From Ignavibacteriales bacterium (GTDB lineage: Bacteria; Bacteroidota; Ignavibacteria; Ignavibacteriales; Melioribacteraceae), in NCBI GenBank assembly GCA_016177735.1, contig JACOUS010000017.1:1-64000 (forward strand): a stretch of 64,000 bases of DNA, written 5' to 3'. The number at the start of each line of letters is the position of its first letter. Positions within the stretch are counted from its first letter, which is position 1. Positions 25,705 to 34,528 of the stretch are shown here, piece by piece. Both the position numbers and the translations under genes were made by a program. The notes under the pieces are model-generated. The model saw only the letters and a program-made list of their open reading frames with translations. It was not told the origin of the DNA and made no database searches.

Positions 25705-26679
25705 TTACCGTAAATATTCATTGAGACACGATTCAAAATATTTTTTTGTTCTCGTCAATCCGTCGTCCATGCAAATCTTCGGCGACCAGTTCAAAGATTC
25801 TTTTAGTTTCTTATTACTGATTACGGCGTCTCCGATATCCGTAGCTTTTCTATCGCGGGGCCAATCAATATACTTTACCGAACCGCCGATTATCCCGGCA
25901 GTCTTTTCTGCAATTTCTGCAACACTAATGTGATTATCTCCGGCGGCAAAAAAAGTTTCTTTATTTGTTTTGTCCGATAATGCCGTTGCGATCAATGCTT
26001 CGACAGCATCATCCACATATAAAACATTACGAAGCTGCGAGCCGGGTTTATAAATCGTAATCGGTTTGCCTTGCAGTGCTAGTCCGATAAAATAATTGTT
26101 GAACGTAAAATCCGAATTGTGAATGCTTGCCCGGGGACCAAAAATATTTGATAACCGTACAACAGTAAGATTGAGATTGTGTGCTTTCGCATAAATGAGC
26201 ACATACTTTTCCGAAACCATTTTATTGGCTGAATAAATGTCCGTAGGAAATTCCGGATGAATTTCATCTGCCGGTTTGTACTGAAGAGGTCCCAATTGTG
26301 TGCTTGTGCCAAGATGAACAAACTTTACTTCTCTGTTAAAACGTCTTATCGCTTCGAGGATATTAATAACACCTCTGCTGTTAACATCGAGATCAATCCA
26401 CGGTTCTTTCATCGAAAACGGATGGGAAGTTGAAGCGGCACAATTAAAAATAATATCCTTGTTATCAATTTCTTTTGATAAATGATCGAAGTTCAGAATA
26501 TCGTTGTAATGAAGCTGACAATAATTTTTGATGTCTTTAACATTGTATAAATTTCCGCCGGAACGTGGATCGAGATTATCGTAAATGAAAACTTCGGCGC
26601 CAAGTTCCAAACATCTGTGAGCAAGATTACTGCCGATAAATCCCAGTCCACCGATTATAAGTACCTTCTGCCCTTTCAA
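25705..26679 (-). CDS. NAD-dependent epimerase/dehydratase (extended SDR) 2
   Basis: A 324-residue extended SDR with GGLGFIGSNLAHRC near the N-terminus, the serine/threonine-rich HLGTSTQLGPL in place of the usual SS.YG, and the catalytic pair in YSANK. The start is TTG with GGAGG seven bases upstream, and the dinucleotide-binding strand begins five codons later, so TTG is well supported. It reads like CDP/GDP-sugar 4,6-dehydratase or 2-epimerase relatives, but the precise reaction cannot be fixed. It sits between two other extended SDR genes. Confidence 0.88.
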   Translation of the reverse strand: MKGQKVLIIGGLGFIGSNLAHRCLELGAEVFIYDNLDPRSGGNLYNVKDIKNYCQLHYNDILNFDHLSKEIDNKDIIFNCAASTSHPFSMKEPWIDLDVNSRGVINILEAIRRFNREVKFVHLGTSTQLGPLQYKPADEIHPEFPTDIYSANKMVSEKYVLIYAKAHNLNLTVVRLSNIFGPRASIHNSDFTFNNYFIGLALQGKPITIYKPGSQLRNVLYVDDAVEALIATALSDKTNKETFFAAGDNHISVAEIAEKTAGIIGGSVKYIDWPRDRKATDIGDAVISNKKLKESLNWSPKICMDDGLTRTKKYFESCLNEYLR

Positions 26680-26732
26680 TTTATTCCCTCCAAAGGAGTT
26701 GATTTATTTCTAAAAAGAAATTTTGCGGACAT

Positions 26733-27731
26733 TCAATTAGTTAAAGAGGTGATTTGAAAAAAATCGATTGTACGGTCAATGCCTTCGCTCAAAGAATATT
26801 TCGGCTGCCAGTTTGTTAATTGATAAAACTTGTTTGAGTCACCGACAAAGTTTCGTGAATTGATAGGCGTCTGTGAATCCGGCGGAGGTACACTCACTAC
26901 TTGAACACTTGTGCCGGTTTTAATTTTAATCCGTTCCGTCACCAAACTAAATGCGTCCATCAAAGAAAAACCTTTGCCGGTACCGATTACAAAATGACTG
27001 CCGTTTATTTCATTAATGTTTACTGCCGCTATTAAAAATGCACGGACAACATCTTCAACAAAAATATAATCGCGTAAATTTTCACCGCTGCCATAGAGAG
27101 TAAGATCTTCGCCGTGCAAAGCTTTTTTTATCATCAAGTTTAATATGCCCCTATCTGCGCTGCTGCTTGCCGGACCGGGACCGTAAACATTTGCCAGACG
27201 GAGTACGGCGCCTTTACCAACTCCTTGTTCGACATAAAATTTCAAATAGTTCTCGGCAATCAATTTGTGCAAGTCGTAAATAGTTATCGGTTTATCGGGA
27301 TGAGTTTCATCAACCGGTTTGCGTATGGGCAGCCCGATTTCGGTAGCGGTTCCAGAAAAGATAATTGTTGGTTTGTAATTTCTTCTTCTGCAAGTTTCCA
27401 ATAATTTCAACATCGGCAAAACATTAATTTGAAAATCTTCGACGGGATTTTCATCGGCTTTGTAAACGCTTGTCTGTGCCGCAAAATGGAATATTATATC
27501 GGCGCCGTACAAAAGACCTTCCCAAAATTCACCTATCCGGATATCTCCGCTGATATTTTTTATCTCAGCTTTACTTTTTTCAAGCGCCGGAACAGTTTCT
27601 ATTTTATCAACGCGGATTATTTTGCATTCAACATCTTTCAAAACATTAATCAGGTTCGAACCGAGATATCCTCTTCCGCCGGTAACCAAAATTTTTTTGC
27701 CTTCAAAATATTTTAAATAATCTTCCGGCAT
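26733..27731 (-). CDS. NAD-dependent epimerase/dehydratase (extended SDR) 3
   Basis: A 332-residue extended SDR: TGGRGYLGSNL (cofactor loop), FSGTATEIGLP with catalytic threonine, and the YDLHK pair. The C-terminal half includes LYGSGENLRDYIFVEDVVRAF, typical of nucleotide-sugar epimerases. It starts two bases from the stop of the RmlC-like gene upstream, and AAAGGA lies before its ATG. It presumably works with that 3,5-epimerase-like protein and the aminotransferase in the same operon. Confidence 0.88.
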   Translation of the reverse strand: MPEDYLKYFEGKKILVTGGRGYLGSNLINVLKDVECKIIRVDKIETVPALEKSKAEIKNISGDIRIGEFWEGLLYGADIIFHFAAQTSVYKADENPVEDFQINVLPMLKLLETCRRRNYKPTIIFSGTATEIGLPIRKPVDETHPDKPITIYDLHKLIAENYLKFYVEQGVGKGAVLRLANVYGPGPASSSADRGILNLMIKKALHGEDLTLYGSGENLRDYIFVEDVVRAFLIAAVNINEINGSHFVIGTGKGFSLMDAFSLVTERIKIKTGTSVQVVSVPPPDSQTPINSRNFVGDSNKFYQLTNWQPKYSLSEGIDRTIDFFQITSLTN

Positions 27732-27733
27732 AT

Positions 27734-28186
27734 TTATTCCTTTAACCAGTTAAACCCGATTTGCTCTTCGTTATGCGGAATTCTTATTTCATCATTAAGA
27801 TCATACACGCCCGATGTTACATAAATAATGTGCATCGGACCTTCCAAGCATTTGTAACCGTGCAGAACACCAGCCGGAAAGAAATAAGCTTTTCTTTCTT
27901 CGTCATTACCGGCAATAAATTCCATTGTTTGTTTGTAGGTAGGAGAACTCTCACGGTTATCATGCAGAGCAACATGTACCCTTCCCGAAACAACATAATT
28001 CCATTGTGATTGCACTTTGTGCCCGTGCCATGCTTTTAAAATTCCTTTATGAACAAGACTGTGGCTTATCTGACCAACATCTACATTTTGAAATTCTTCG
28101 GAGAAGCGAAACACTTCGCGGAAGAATCCGCGTTCATCGGAATGAGTAATAAGATTTTTGATAACAACCCCTTCGATTACTCTCAT
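27734..28186 (-). CDS. dTDP-4-dehydrorhamnose-3,5-epimerase-like cupin
   Basis: A 150-residue RmlC-family cupin. It keeps the early [11 protein letters not shown] motif, a histidine at the catalytic base position in [10 protein letters not shown] (RmlC has RGLHYQ), and the late [13 protein letters not shown]. It is shorter than RmlC proper (about 180 residues) and the second strand ([13 protein letters not shown]) differs in detail, so it may be an epimerase or ketoisomerase on another nucleotide 4-keto sugar. It overlaps the upstream aminotransferase gene by four bases. Confidence 0.8.
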   Translation of the reverse strand: MRVIEGVVIKNLITHSDERGFFREVFRFSEEFQNVDVGQISHSLVHKGILKAWHGHKVQSQWNYVVSGRVHVALHDNRESSPTYKQTMEFIAGNDEERKAYFFPAGVLHGYKCLEGPMHIIYVTSGVYDLNDEIRIPHNEEQIGFNWLKE

Positions 28187-29274
28187 GCTTTAAATTCTTT
28201 GATGGTATTTACTACAAGTTCAATTTCTTCACGGGATAATTCCGGATAGATCGGCAAGGATAGAATTTCGTTTGCAACGCGCTCGGTTGCTTTTAGATAA
28301 TCATTAGCAAATTTTTTGTATGCCGGCTGTAAATGAACCGGAAGTGGATAATGAACAGCCGCTTGCACTCCATTACTTTTTAAATGCTGGATCAGCCTTT
28401 CGCGGTTCTGTGTTCTTATAACATAAAGATGATACACATGCTGCGAATCTTTTCTTTGCGCCGGAATTATAATTCCGTTGTTGCACAAAATTGTATTGTA
28501 AAGTTTTGCCGTTCGCACTCTTTTTTTATTATCACTGTCGAGATATTTGAGTTTAACTCTCAATATTGCCGCTTGAATTTCATCGAGCCTCGTGTTCCAT
28601 CCCGAATAATGACTAACGTAACGTTCCTTCCAGCCGTATTCACGAAGCAGACGGACTTTGTTTGCAAGTTCTTCGTCGTTCGTAACAACCATGCCGCCGT
28701 CTCCGATAGCGCCCAAATTTTTTGTAGGATAAAAACTAAAACATCCGGCATCTCCCATCGAACCGGTACGTCTATTTTTATAAAGTGCACCGTGTGCTTG
28801 CGCACTGTCTTCAATTACTTTTAAGGAATATCTTTTGGCAATTTCCAAAATAGGTTCCATATCAGCCGGTTGCCCGTAAAGATGAACCGGTATTATTGCT
28901 TTGGTTCTGTTTGAAACTACTTTTAAAATTTTTGAGGGGTCTATAGTATAGTACTTTGAATCGATGTCAACGAAAACCGGGACTGCGCCGGTTTGCTCAA
29001 TTGCGGAAACAGTTGCAACTGCAGTGTGAGAAACAGTAATTACTTCATCTCCCTCGCCGATGCCCGTGGCAATTAATGCAATGCGCAAAGCTTCTGTTCC
29101 GTTTGCAACACCAATTCCGTACTTCGCACCGATGTAGCCGGCAAATTCATTTTCAAACAACGATACTTCTTCCCCTAAAATATAACGACCGTTTTCAAGC
29201 ACGTTGTTGATTGCACAGTCAATTTCTTCTTTATAGGAAAAATATTGTGCTTTAGGATTTGCGCAGAGTATCAT
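28183..29274 (-). CDS. DegT/DnrJ/EryC1 aminotransferase (FdtB/QdtB-like)
   Basis: A 363-residue PLP-dependent sugar aminotransferase. It shows [17 protein letters not shown] near the N-terminus, [30 protein letters not shown] and the PLP-lysine segment [14 protein letters not shown]. This set resembles FdtB/QdtB enzymes that aminate C3 of dTDP-3-keto-6-deoxyhexoses. It shares four-base overlaps with the C-methyltransferase upstream and the RmlC-like gene downstream, so the three are one coupled unit. The N-terminal donor nucleotide preference is not readable. Confidence 0.9.
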   Translation of the reverse strand: MILCANPKAQYFSYKEEIDCAINNVLENGRYILGEEVSLFENEFAGYIGAKYGIGVANGTEALRIALIATGIGEGDEVITVSHTAVATVSAIEQTGAVPVFVDIDSKYYTIDPSKILKVVSNRTKAIIPVHLYGQPADMEPILEIAKRYSLKVIEDSAQAHGALYKNRRTGSMGDAGCFSFYPTKNLGAIGDGGMVVTNDEELANKVRLLREYGWKERYVSHYSGWNTRLDEIQAAILRVKLKYLDSDNKKRVRTAKLYNTILCNNGIIIPAQRKDSQHVYHLYVIRTQNRERLIQHLKSNGVQAAVHYPLPVHLQPAYKKFANDYLKATERVANEILSLPIYPELSREEIELVVNTIKEFKA

Positions 29275-30491
29275 TGCAATACTTTAACCTCCGGTACGTA
29301 AAGAATCCATTTTCCGCCTTGATCGACAAAGCGTGTTTCTTTCTTCATGATTTCTTCCATGTGGTTGTATGCAAACAGCAGAGCATAATCGGGATAACTA
29401 TTTGAAAAATTTTCGTATGCTTTTACCGGAATGTGTGCACCGGGACTAAATTTATTTTGTTTGATTGGAGTTGTATCGCAGATGTAATCAAGCTGATCGG
29501 CTGTAATTCCGCAGTAATTAATAATTGTTGTACTTTTTGAAGTTGCCGCATAACCGGCAATACTTTTACCGTCTTTCTTAATATCGTTTAATAGATTCAC
29601 CAAATCGTGTTTAAATTTTTCACAGTTATTCTTGAACATATAATAAGTACCGATAGAACCGATCCCGAGATTTTTTTCTTTTTCAAGATACTTTTGAACA
29701 TTGCTTGAGACTGAACGCTTTTCTTTATGCCCGATTATATAACGCATCGAGCCGCCGTGTGTTTCTTGCGGTTCAACGTCAACGAGTTCCATGTTGTGCA
29801 TATTGAATAAATATTGAATCGAATGAACGGAAAAAAGAAACGCGTGTTCATCATAAATTTGATCGTACGAAGTTTTTTCAATCACATCGCCGAGGTACGG
29901 ATCCTCAAACATCACAATTCCTTCAGGCTTCAAAAGCAATTTGATCCCTTCCACAATAGAATGCAGATACGGGATGTGACACATCACATTCGCGCCGAGA
30001 AATGCATCCGCTTGACCGTATTCATTAACAATCTTGTGTGCGAGATCTTCGTCAAAAAATTCGCAGATTGTATTCACGCCGTTTTCAATAGCGGCTTTGG
30101 CTACATTTGCCGAAGGCTCTATTCCCAAATGTTTATGCCCGGCTGATGCAAAATTTTTCAGCATAATTCCATCATTACTGCCGAGTTCTACCACAAAAGA
30201 TTTTTCCGAAGGCAGATATTTTTTCATTACGGTTTCAGCAAACTGCTTAAAATGTAATTTCATGTTTTGTGAAGTGGATGAATAGAAAGCATAATTTTCA
30301 TGGAACATCATTTCGCGGTTCGGCTGATTAACAATCTGCACCATCTTACATTCGGGACAAAAACCAACTTGCAATTCAAAGAAGTATTCTGCATCAAATT
30401 GTTCTTTTGTCAGGAAGCCGTTTGCAATCGGCATGTTACCGAATGACAAAAAAGGATCATAGTTTGTTTTGCAAATTCTGCATGAAGGCAT
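29271..30491 (-). CDS. SAM-dependent sugar C-methyltransferase (NovU/TylCIII-like), second copy
   Basis: A 406-residue paralogue of the protein encoded at 9,144-10,367: zinc ligands CRIC and CPEC in the N-terminal domain, SAM motif [22 protein letters not shown], catalytic-loop DEHAFLFSV and C-terminal [17 protein letters not shown] start at the ATG at 30,491, with GGAG six bases upstream; a TTG four codons earlier overlaps that site. It probably installs a branching methyl group on a 4-keto sugar before or after the aminotransferase step encoded next door. Confidence 0.9.
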   Translation of the reverse strand: MPSCRICKTNYDPFLSFGNMPIANGFLTKEQFDAEYFFELQVGFCPECKMVQIVNQPNREMMFHENYAFYSSTSQNMKLHFKQFAETVMKKYLPSEKSFVVELGSNDGIMLKNFASAGHKHLGIEPSANVAKAAIENGVNTICEFFDEDLAHKIVNEYGQADAFLGANVMCHIPYLHSIVEGIKLLLKPEGIVMFEDPYLGDVIEKTSYDQIYDEHAFLFSVHSIQYLFNMHNMELVDVEPQETHGGSMRYIIGHKEKRSVSSNVQKYLEKEKNLGIGSIGTYYMFKNNCEKFKHDLVNLLNDIKKDGKSIAGYAATSKSTTIINYCGITADQLDYICDTTPIKQNKFSPGAHIPVKAYENFSNSYPDYALLFAYNHMEEIMKKETRFVDQGGKWILYVPEVKVLQ

Positions 30492-30553
30492 CAAACACTC
30501 CAAATAATTTTTAATACCGGCAATGCCGGTTCGAGAAAGAAAAAGTAAGAGGT

Positions 30554-31924
30554 TTATAAAGTGCTGGATAATTTATCGGCTAATGTAAAAGCTCTCTTCA
30601 TACATTTATCAATATCCATGTACATGAATTCCCCCAACCTTCCCAAAGTGGATAACATTTTCCGTTCGTTGATATAGTTCGACAATTTTTTTAGATGCGC
30701 CGCATAATCGATTCGATAAACAGGGTAAGCATAGGGTTCTTTAATTATCAGCAAGCGCTTTACATCGCCCGGCAGAAGTACGCCGTCTTTCGACAAACTG
30801 CCGATACACATTTCGAAAAGTTCTTCCTTTGTTGCATTCCATGCAGCGCTATTCATCAAGCACGGTATTTCGAGAAGGATAATGTTTTCCCCTTTCGGAC
30901 TTGTCTTCGGGCTGAAGCGATTCATTTCCGAAATTCTGTTGTAAGGGCGGTTCAACACGTACATGTAACTGCAATTCAGGATATTTTGTTTTTCGGTAAC
31001 CATGCCCAAAGCAATGAAAGAGCGGTAATCAAGTTTTTCTGCCGAGACAAGTACATCATAAGGAGGAGGAGGCTTCAGCATTTTAACAAAATTATTTAAC
31101 GGAATCGTTGATACGATATGAGTGCCGGTCATTTCTTTTACTTCTCCATTTTTTTCGTATCGAACAACTACTGTTGAATCCGGCAGCTCCTCTACCTCAA
31201 TAACATTGCATTCTTTTAATATTTTTGTGCCGGCTTTTACTGCGGCATCGGCAACACGCTCGGGAATTTCTCCGTATCCGGTATCCGGATAATAAGTAGG
31301 AAGCATCTCGCGTTCTACAAGTGAAGAGCCTCTTTTAGCCAAACGTTTCTGAACAAGCAGACGCAAAGTATTGAGAAAACTTGTACGCGTATGTGCCGGA
31401 ATTGAACGCGCCGATAATTCTTTGCATGATATCTTCCAGAATTGTTCGGTGTACGGTTTGAAAAAAGTTTGATATAAATGTTTTCCAAAACTGCCGATTG
31501 CCCAATCTTCAACACTCTGTTCGTGGTTGTTGCTTTTATAATTATTCCTAAAGAATAATTTGCTGTTCAAAAAACTAAAGCCGGCTCGCATGCCGGAAAT
31601 TATTCCCATTTGAAAAAGTACGCTGAATGCAGTGAGCGGGTAATCAAGATATTTTCCCTGATAATAAAATTTCACTCGCCGCGGTTCCGGATGCAATGAA
31701 TTATTGAAAAGATTGATAACAGTATCGCGTATCTCGGCATCCTCGGAAAAAAATGAATGCGGACCAACATCCATGCAGTAACCGTTTTCGCGTTCCGTTC
31801 TCGCAAGTCCGCCTACAATTTTAGCTTTTTCAAGAACAGTAACTTGAAATCCGTTGCTGCTTAGTTTCCACGCGAGACTTAATCCGGAAATGCCGCCGCC
31901 CAAAACAATAATTTGTGATTTCAT
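30554..31924 (-). CDS. FAD-dependent amine-oxidase-type oxidoreductase (protoporphyrinogen-oxidase-like)
   Basis: A 456-residue flavoprotein. The FAD-binding Rossmann motif is VLGGGISGLSLAWKL (7-21), followed by the glutamate in VLEKAKIVGGLARTE and DVGPHSFFS. The C-terminal GRLGEFMYMDIDKCM closes the FAD site in the same way as in UDP-galactopyranose mutase-like and carotenoid/protoporphyrinogen oxidase-like proteins. Homologues in polysaccharide loci are common but uncharacterised. It overlaps the next gene upstream by four bases, linking it to a flippase-like membrane protein. Confidence 0.82.
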   Translation of the reverse strand: MKSQIIVLGGGISGLSLAWKLSSNGFQVTVLEKAKIVGGLARTERENGYCMDVGPHSFFSEDAEIRDTVINLFNNSLHPEPRRVKFYYQGKYLDYPLTAFSVLFQMGIISGMRAGFSFLNSKLFFRNNYKSNNHEQSVEDWAIGSFGKHLYQTFFKPYTEQFWKISCKELSARSIPAHTRTSFLNTLRLLVQKRLAKRGSSLVEREMLPTYYPDTGYGEIPERVADAAVKAGTKILKECNVIEVEELPDSTVVVRYEKNGEVKEMTGTHIVSTIPLNNFVKMLKPPPPYDVLVSAEKLDYRSFIALGMVTEKQNILNCSYMYVLNRPYNRISEMNRFSPKTSPKGENIILLEIPCLMNSAAWNATKEELFEMCIGSLSKDGVLLPGDVKRLLIIKEPYAYPVYRIDYAAHLKKLSNYINERKMLSTLGRLGEFMYMDIDKCMKRAFTLADKLSSTL

Positions 31925-32910
31925 ATATCGCTGTTTTCTATTTTTATTTTGGCTTTGCTTCTTTCACCTTCAAGCAGAAAAAGAATTCCGCCTACGGCAA
32001 AAACAATTATCTCAAGAGTTACAAAAAGATTGAAAACATCCGCGCCATTACTATAACCGATCATGCTATACAAAGAATCAAAAGCGGCATGACCGACACC
32101 AATTCCAACCGGAGCCAGCGGAATTACAGTCGTTATCAAGCCCAATGGAATTACCATAAATAAATTCGCCAATGATATATCTGCTACTCCGAAAAGGGAT
32201 GTTATTTGATAAAAGACAAAAAGATTACCGGCTTGGTCTAATAGAGAAAGGAACAACGCTCTAAAAAGTATCTGTTTTTCATCGCGGTATATTTTAAGCG
32301 CATAGTAAAGTTTGATAAAAAATTCGCTCGCCGGTAATTTGGAAATGATTTTTAGAAATGGATCCTTTCCGTTATTAAATTTCATAAACACCAATAGGTA
32401 TAATAGTGCCGTCCCAAAAAATAACCCGCTGATTATCCAAGCAAATGTTTTTGTTTCGGGTTGCTGCGAAAAGAATCCAAGGTTGAATACCAATATTATA
32501 AACGAAATAAAGATGAGGCTCGACATCCCTATGAAGCGGTCGATAAGTAAAGCCATCAAGATATTTGTTTTGCTGTTTGATTTATCATCCTTAAAAACAT
32601 AATACCCTTTTACTACATCCCCGCTGATTGAACCCGGAAGTCCCAAACTGAAAAAGTATCCGATCCACGTCAGTTTAAAAGCTTTCGAATATGAAAAATT
32701 TATTTGAACCGTTCGGAGTAAAAGCCACCACCGTAATGAGATCAGAGGCAGAGACCAAAAAATAAAAACTATAAATAACAGTAAGAATAAACCGGGCGTG
32801 CGTAAGAAAAAATCCAAACGGGTAAAATCCAAACGACCACTTTGAATCATAAAATAAAGGATCGCAAACGTGATTATAATTTTTAAAATGTTGATAAGAA
32901 TTTTTTTCAT
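31921..32910 (-). CDS. LPG-synthase-TM / YbhN-like membrane protein
   Basis: A 329-residue integral membrane protein with about eight hydrophobic helices. The pattern GYFFSLGLPGSISGDVVKGYYVFKD, and later FMVIPLGLITTVIPLAPVGIGVGHAAFDSLY, is the signature of the LPG_synthase_TM (UPF0104/AglD) family. Members act in lipid transport or in lipid-linked glycan assembly. It is sandwiched between an FAD oxidoreductase and a GT39-like transferase, so a role on a lipid-linked intermediate is likely. Confidence 0.85.
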   Translation of the reverse strand: MKKILINILKIIITFAILYFMIQSGRLDFTRLDFFLRTPGLFLLLFIVFIFWSLPLISLRWWLLLRTVQINFSYSKAFKLTWIGYFFSLGLPGSISGDVVKGYYVFKDDKSNSKTNILMALLIDRFIGMSSLIFISFIILVFNLGFFSQQPETKTFAWIISGLFFGTALLYLLVFMKFNNGKDPFLKIISKLPASEFFIKLYYALKIYRDEKQILFRALFLSLLDQAGNLFVFYQITSLFGVADISLANLFMVIPLGLITTVIPLAPVGIGVGHAAFDSLYSMIGYSNGADVFNLFVTLEIIVFAVGGILFLLEGERSKAKIKIENSDI

Positions 32911-32924
32911 GTAGTTACGCTGTG

Positions 32925-34469
32925 CTATTTATTCACAGTAATGATTGAAAGAAATGATAAAGTATCGGACACACCCCATTGATGATTTTCTTGCCCCCTC
33001 ATCATATCGCTGCCTATTTCCACCGGGAATTTTTTATAGTAAACTATTTTGCCGTTTTCGTTAATAAAATTTCTCGGACTGCCGGAAGTATAATTGATGT
33101 TGAGATCGTTGCAGTCAATTATATATTGAATTCCTTGCCGGTTTAGATAATGAGAAAAGCTGTCTTTTACTGCACGGTATTCAAGATCGCGGACACCAAC
33201 AAGATTCACATCCGGTACGGCAAACCACAATGATTCTTTTGCAAGCACTTTTGCTTCACGCGGTATATAATTTTCAACAGCATTTTTTATTTGCGAAAGA
33301 GAATCCATTTGTTTCCGGTAACCCCAAATATTTTTTGCGGTTATCGAAATATTTGCCGCGGCTGTAATAATAATAAACAGTGCCATAAAAACTTTTTTGT
33401 TCTTCATTAATTTTGCGAATGCATGGAACACACTCAAATAGCAGAGAGGCAGTATCATACGGAGGTAACCAAGATTGATTCTTCCTACGATCAAAAACAA
33501 AACAACAACTACTACAATAAATAAATTTAACTTGCGCCACTCAGATGATTCTTCATTTTTCATAATTACAGAAAATGTCGATGCGAATATTCCGGTTACA
33601 AGAAAGAGAACATCCACAATGTTTTTTTTGCCATACTGCATCTGCTCGTAAATTCTTATCGGGAAAATCAGAAAGCGGTCAAAGAAGCCGGCAGTGATTC
33701 CGTAAAATTTTTGTACGTCAAAAGAATCACCGTTATCCACTGAGTTTTTTGTTTGTATCAAATTATCAACGAATGTGAATGTATCGTATTCTATCCGCAG
33801 CAACAAAAGCCACACAATGCCTGAGATGCAGAGAGAAGAGAAAATCAATATAGTTTTTCGAAAACCACCCCCGCTCAAAAACGGGATAAGACAAAACGCA
33901 AAAGCAAAAATTAAATACGGCAAATGAACGTGAATCAACAATGCCGATAACAAGCATACCGGAAATATTTTATTGTCGCTCTGCTTGCTCATCAGCAGAA
34001 ACAAAATTATTAGGATGAACAACATGCCGAGCGCTTCGGGTCTTGCATGCCGGAATTCAACAAAGTTGAGCGATGAAGCGATAGCAATTGTCAATCCCAA
34101 AGCAACCAAATTGTTTTCTCCGAGTCTGCATATCATAAAAAATAAAACCGGTATGCTTGCCAACAATGAAATGAATGAAAGGATACGGACATTCGTAAGA
34201 GTGATCCCAAATTGATTACTAATTGTTCCAGAAAACAGCATGAAAAGTCTGCCGTATTCCAACGGCATGAAAGAACTTTCGGGATGAAAATTATCTACAC
34301 CTTTGCCGGTTTTTATATAGTCGTAAGAAATTTTTTGAAAGCCGGCTTCGTCTTGCGAAGGACCGGGAACGCTGCCCAAAGTAAGCCAGCCAACTATTCC
34401 GAAAATCAGCATAAACAAAATTAGTAGTACAAAATATTTTTTCTCTTGGCTTTGTATGGCTTGGTTCAT
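32925..34469 (-). CDS. Membrane glycosyltransferase, GT39/ArnT-like (second)
   Basis: A 514-residue polytopic protein with about ten helices up to residue 400, then a soluble tail. The first extracytoplasmic loop contains PSQDEAGFQKISYDY, with the acidic pair expected in ArnT/PMT enzymes, and a later FRHARPEALGMLFILI matches the second conserved region. It likely transfers a sugar from a polyprenyl-phosphate donor outside the membrane. A tail segment, YLNRQGIQYIIDCND, resembles the soluble domain found in uncharacterised members of this family. It differs strongly from the protein encoded at 2,740-4,275. Confidence 0.8.
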   Translation of the reverse strand: MNQAIQSQEKKYFVLLILFMLIFGIVGWLTLGSVPGPSQDEAGFQKISYDYIKTGKGVDNFHPESSFMPLEYGRLFMLFSGTISNQFGITLTNVRILSFISLLASIPVLFFMICRLGENNLVALGLTIAIASSLNFVEFRHARPEALGMLFILIILFLLMSKQSDNKIFPVCLLSALLIHVHLPYLIFAFAFCLIPFLSGGGFRKTILIFSSLCISGIVWLLLLRIEYDTFTFVDNLIQTKNSVDNGDSFDVQKFYGITAGFFDRFLIFPIRIYEQMQYGKKNIVDVLFLVTGIFASTFSVIMKNEESSEWRKLNLFIVVVVVLFLIVGRINLGYLRMILPLCYLSVFHAFAKLMKNKKVFMALFIIITAAANISITAKNIWGYRKQMDSLSQIKNAVENYIPREAKVLAKESLWFAVPDVNLVGVRDLEYRAVKDSFSHYLNRQGIQYIIDCNDLNINYTSGSPRNFINENGKIVYYKKFPVEIGSDMMRGQENHQWGVSDTLSFLSIITVNK

Positions 34470-34528
34470 AAATGTATTGCTGTAATTATAAAATTCTTTT
34501 GTGGATGAAATTGATTTTTTAGAAAAGT

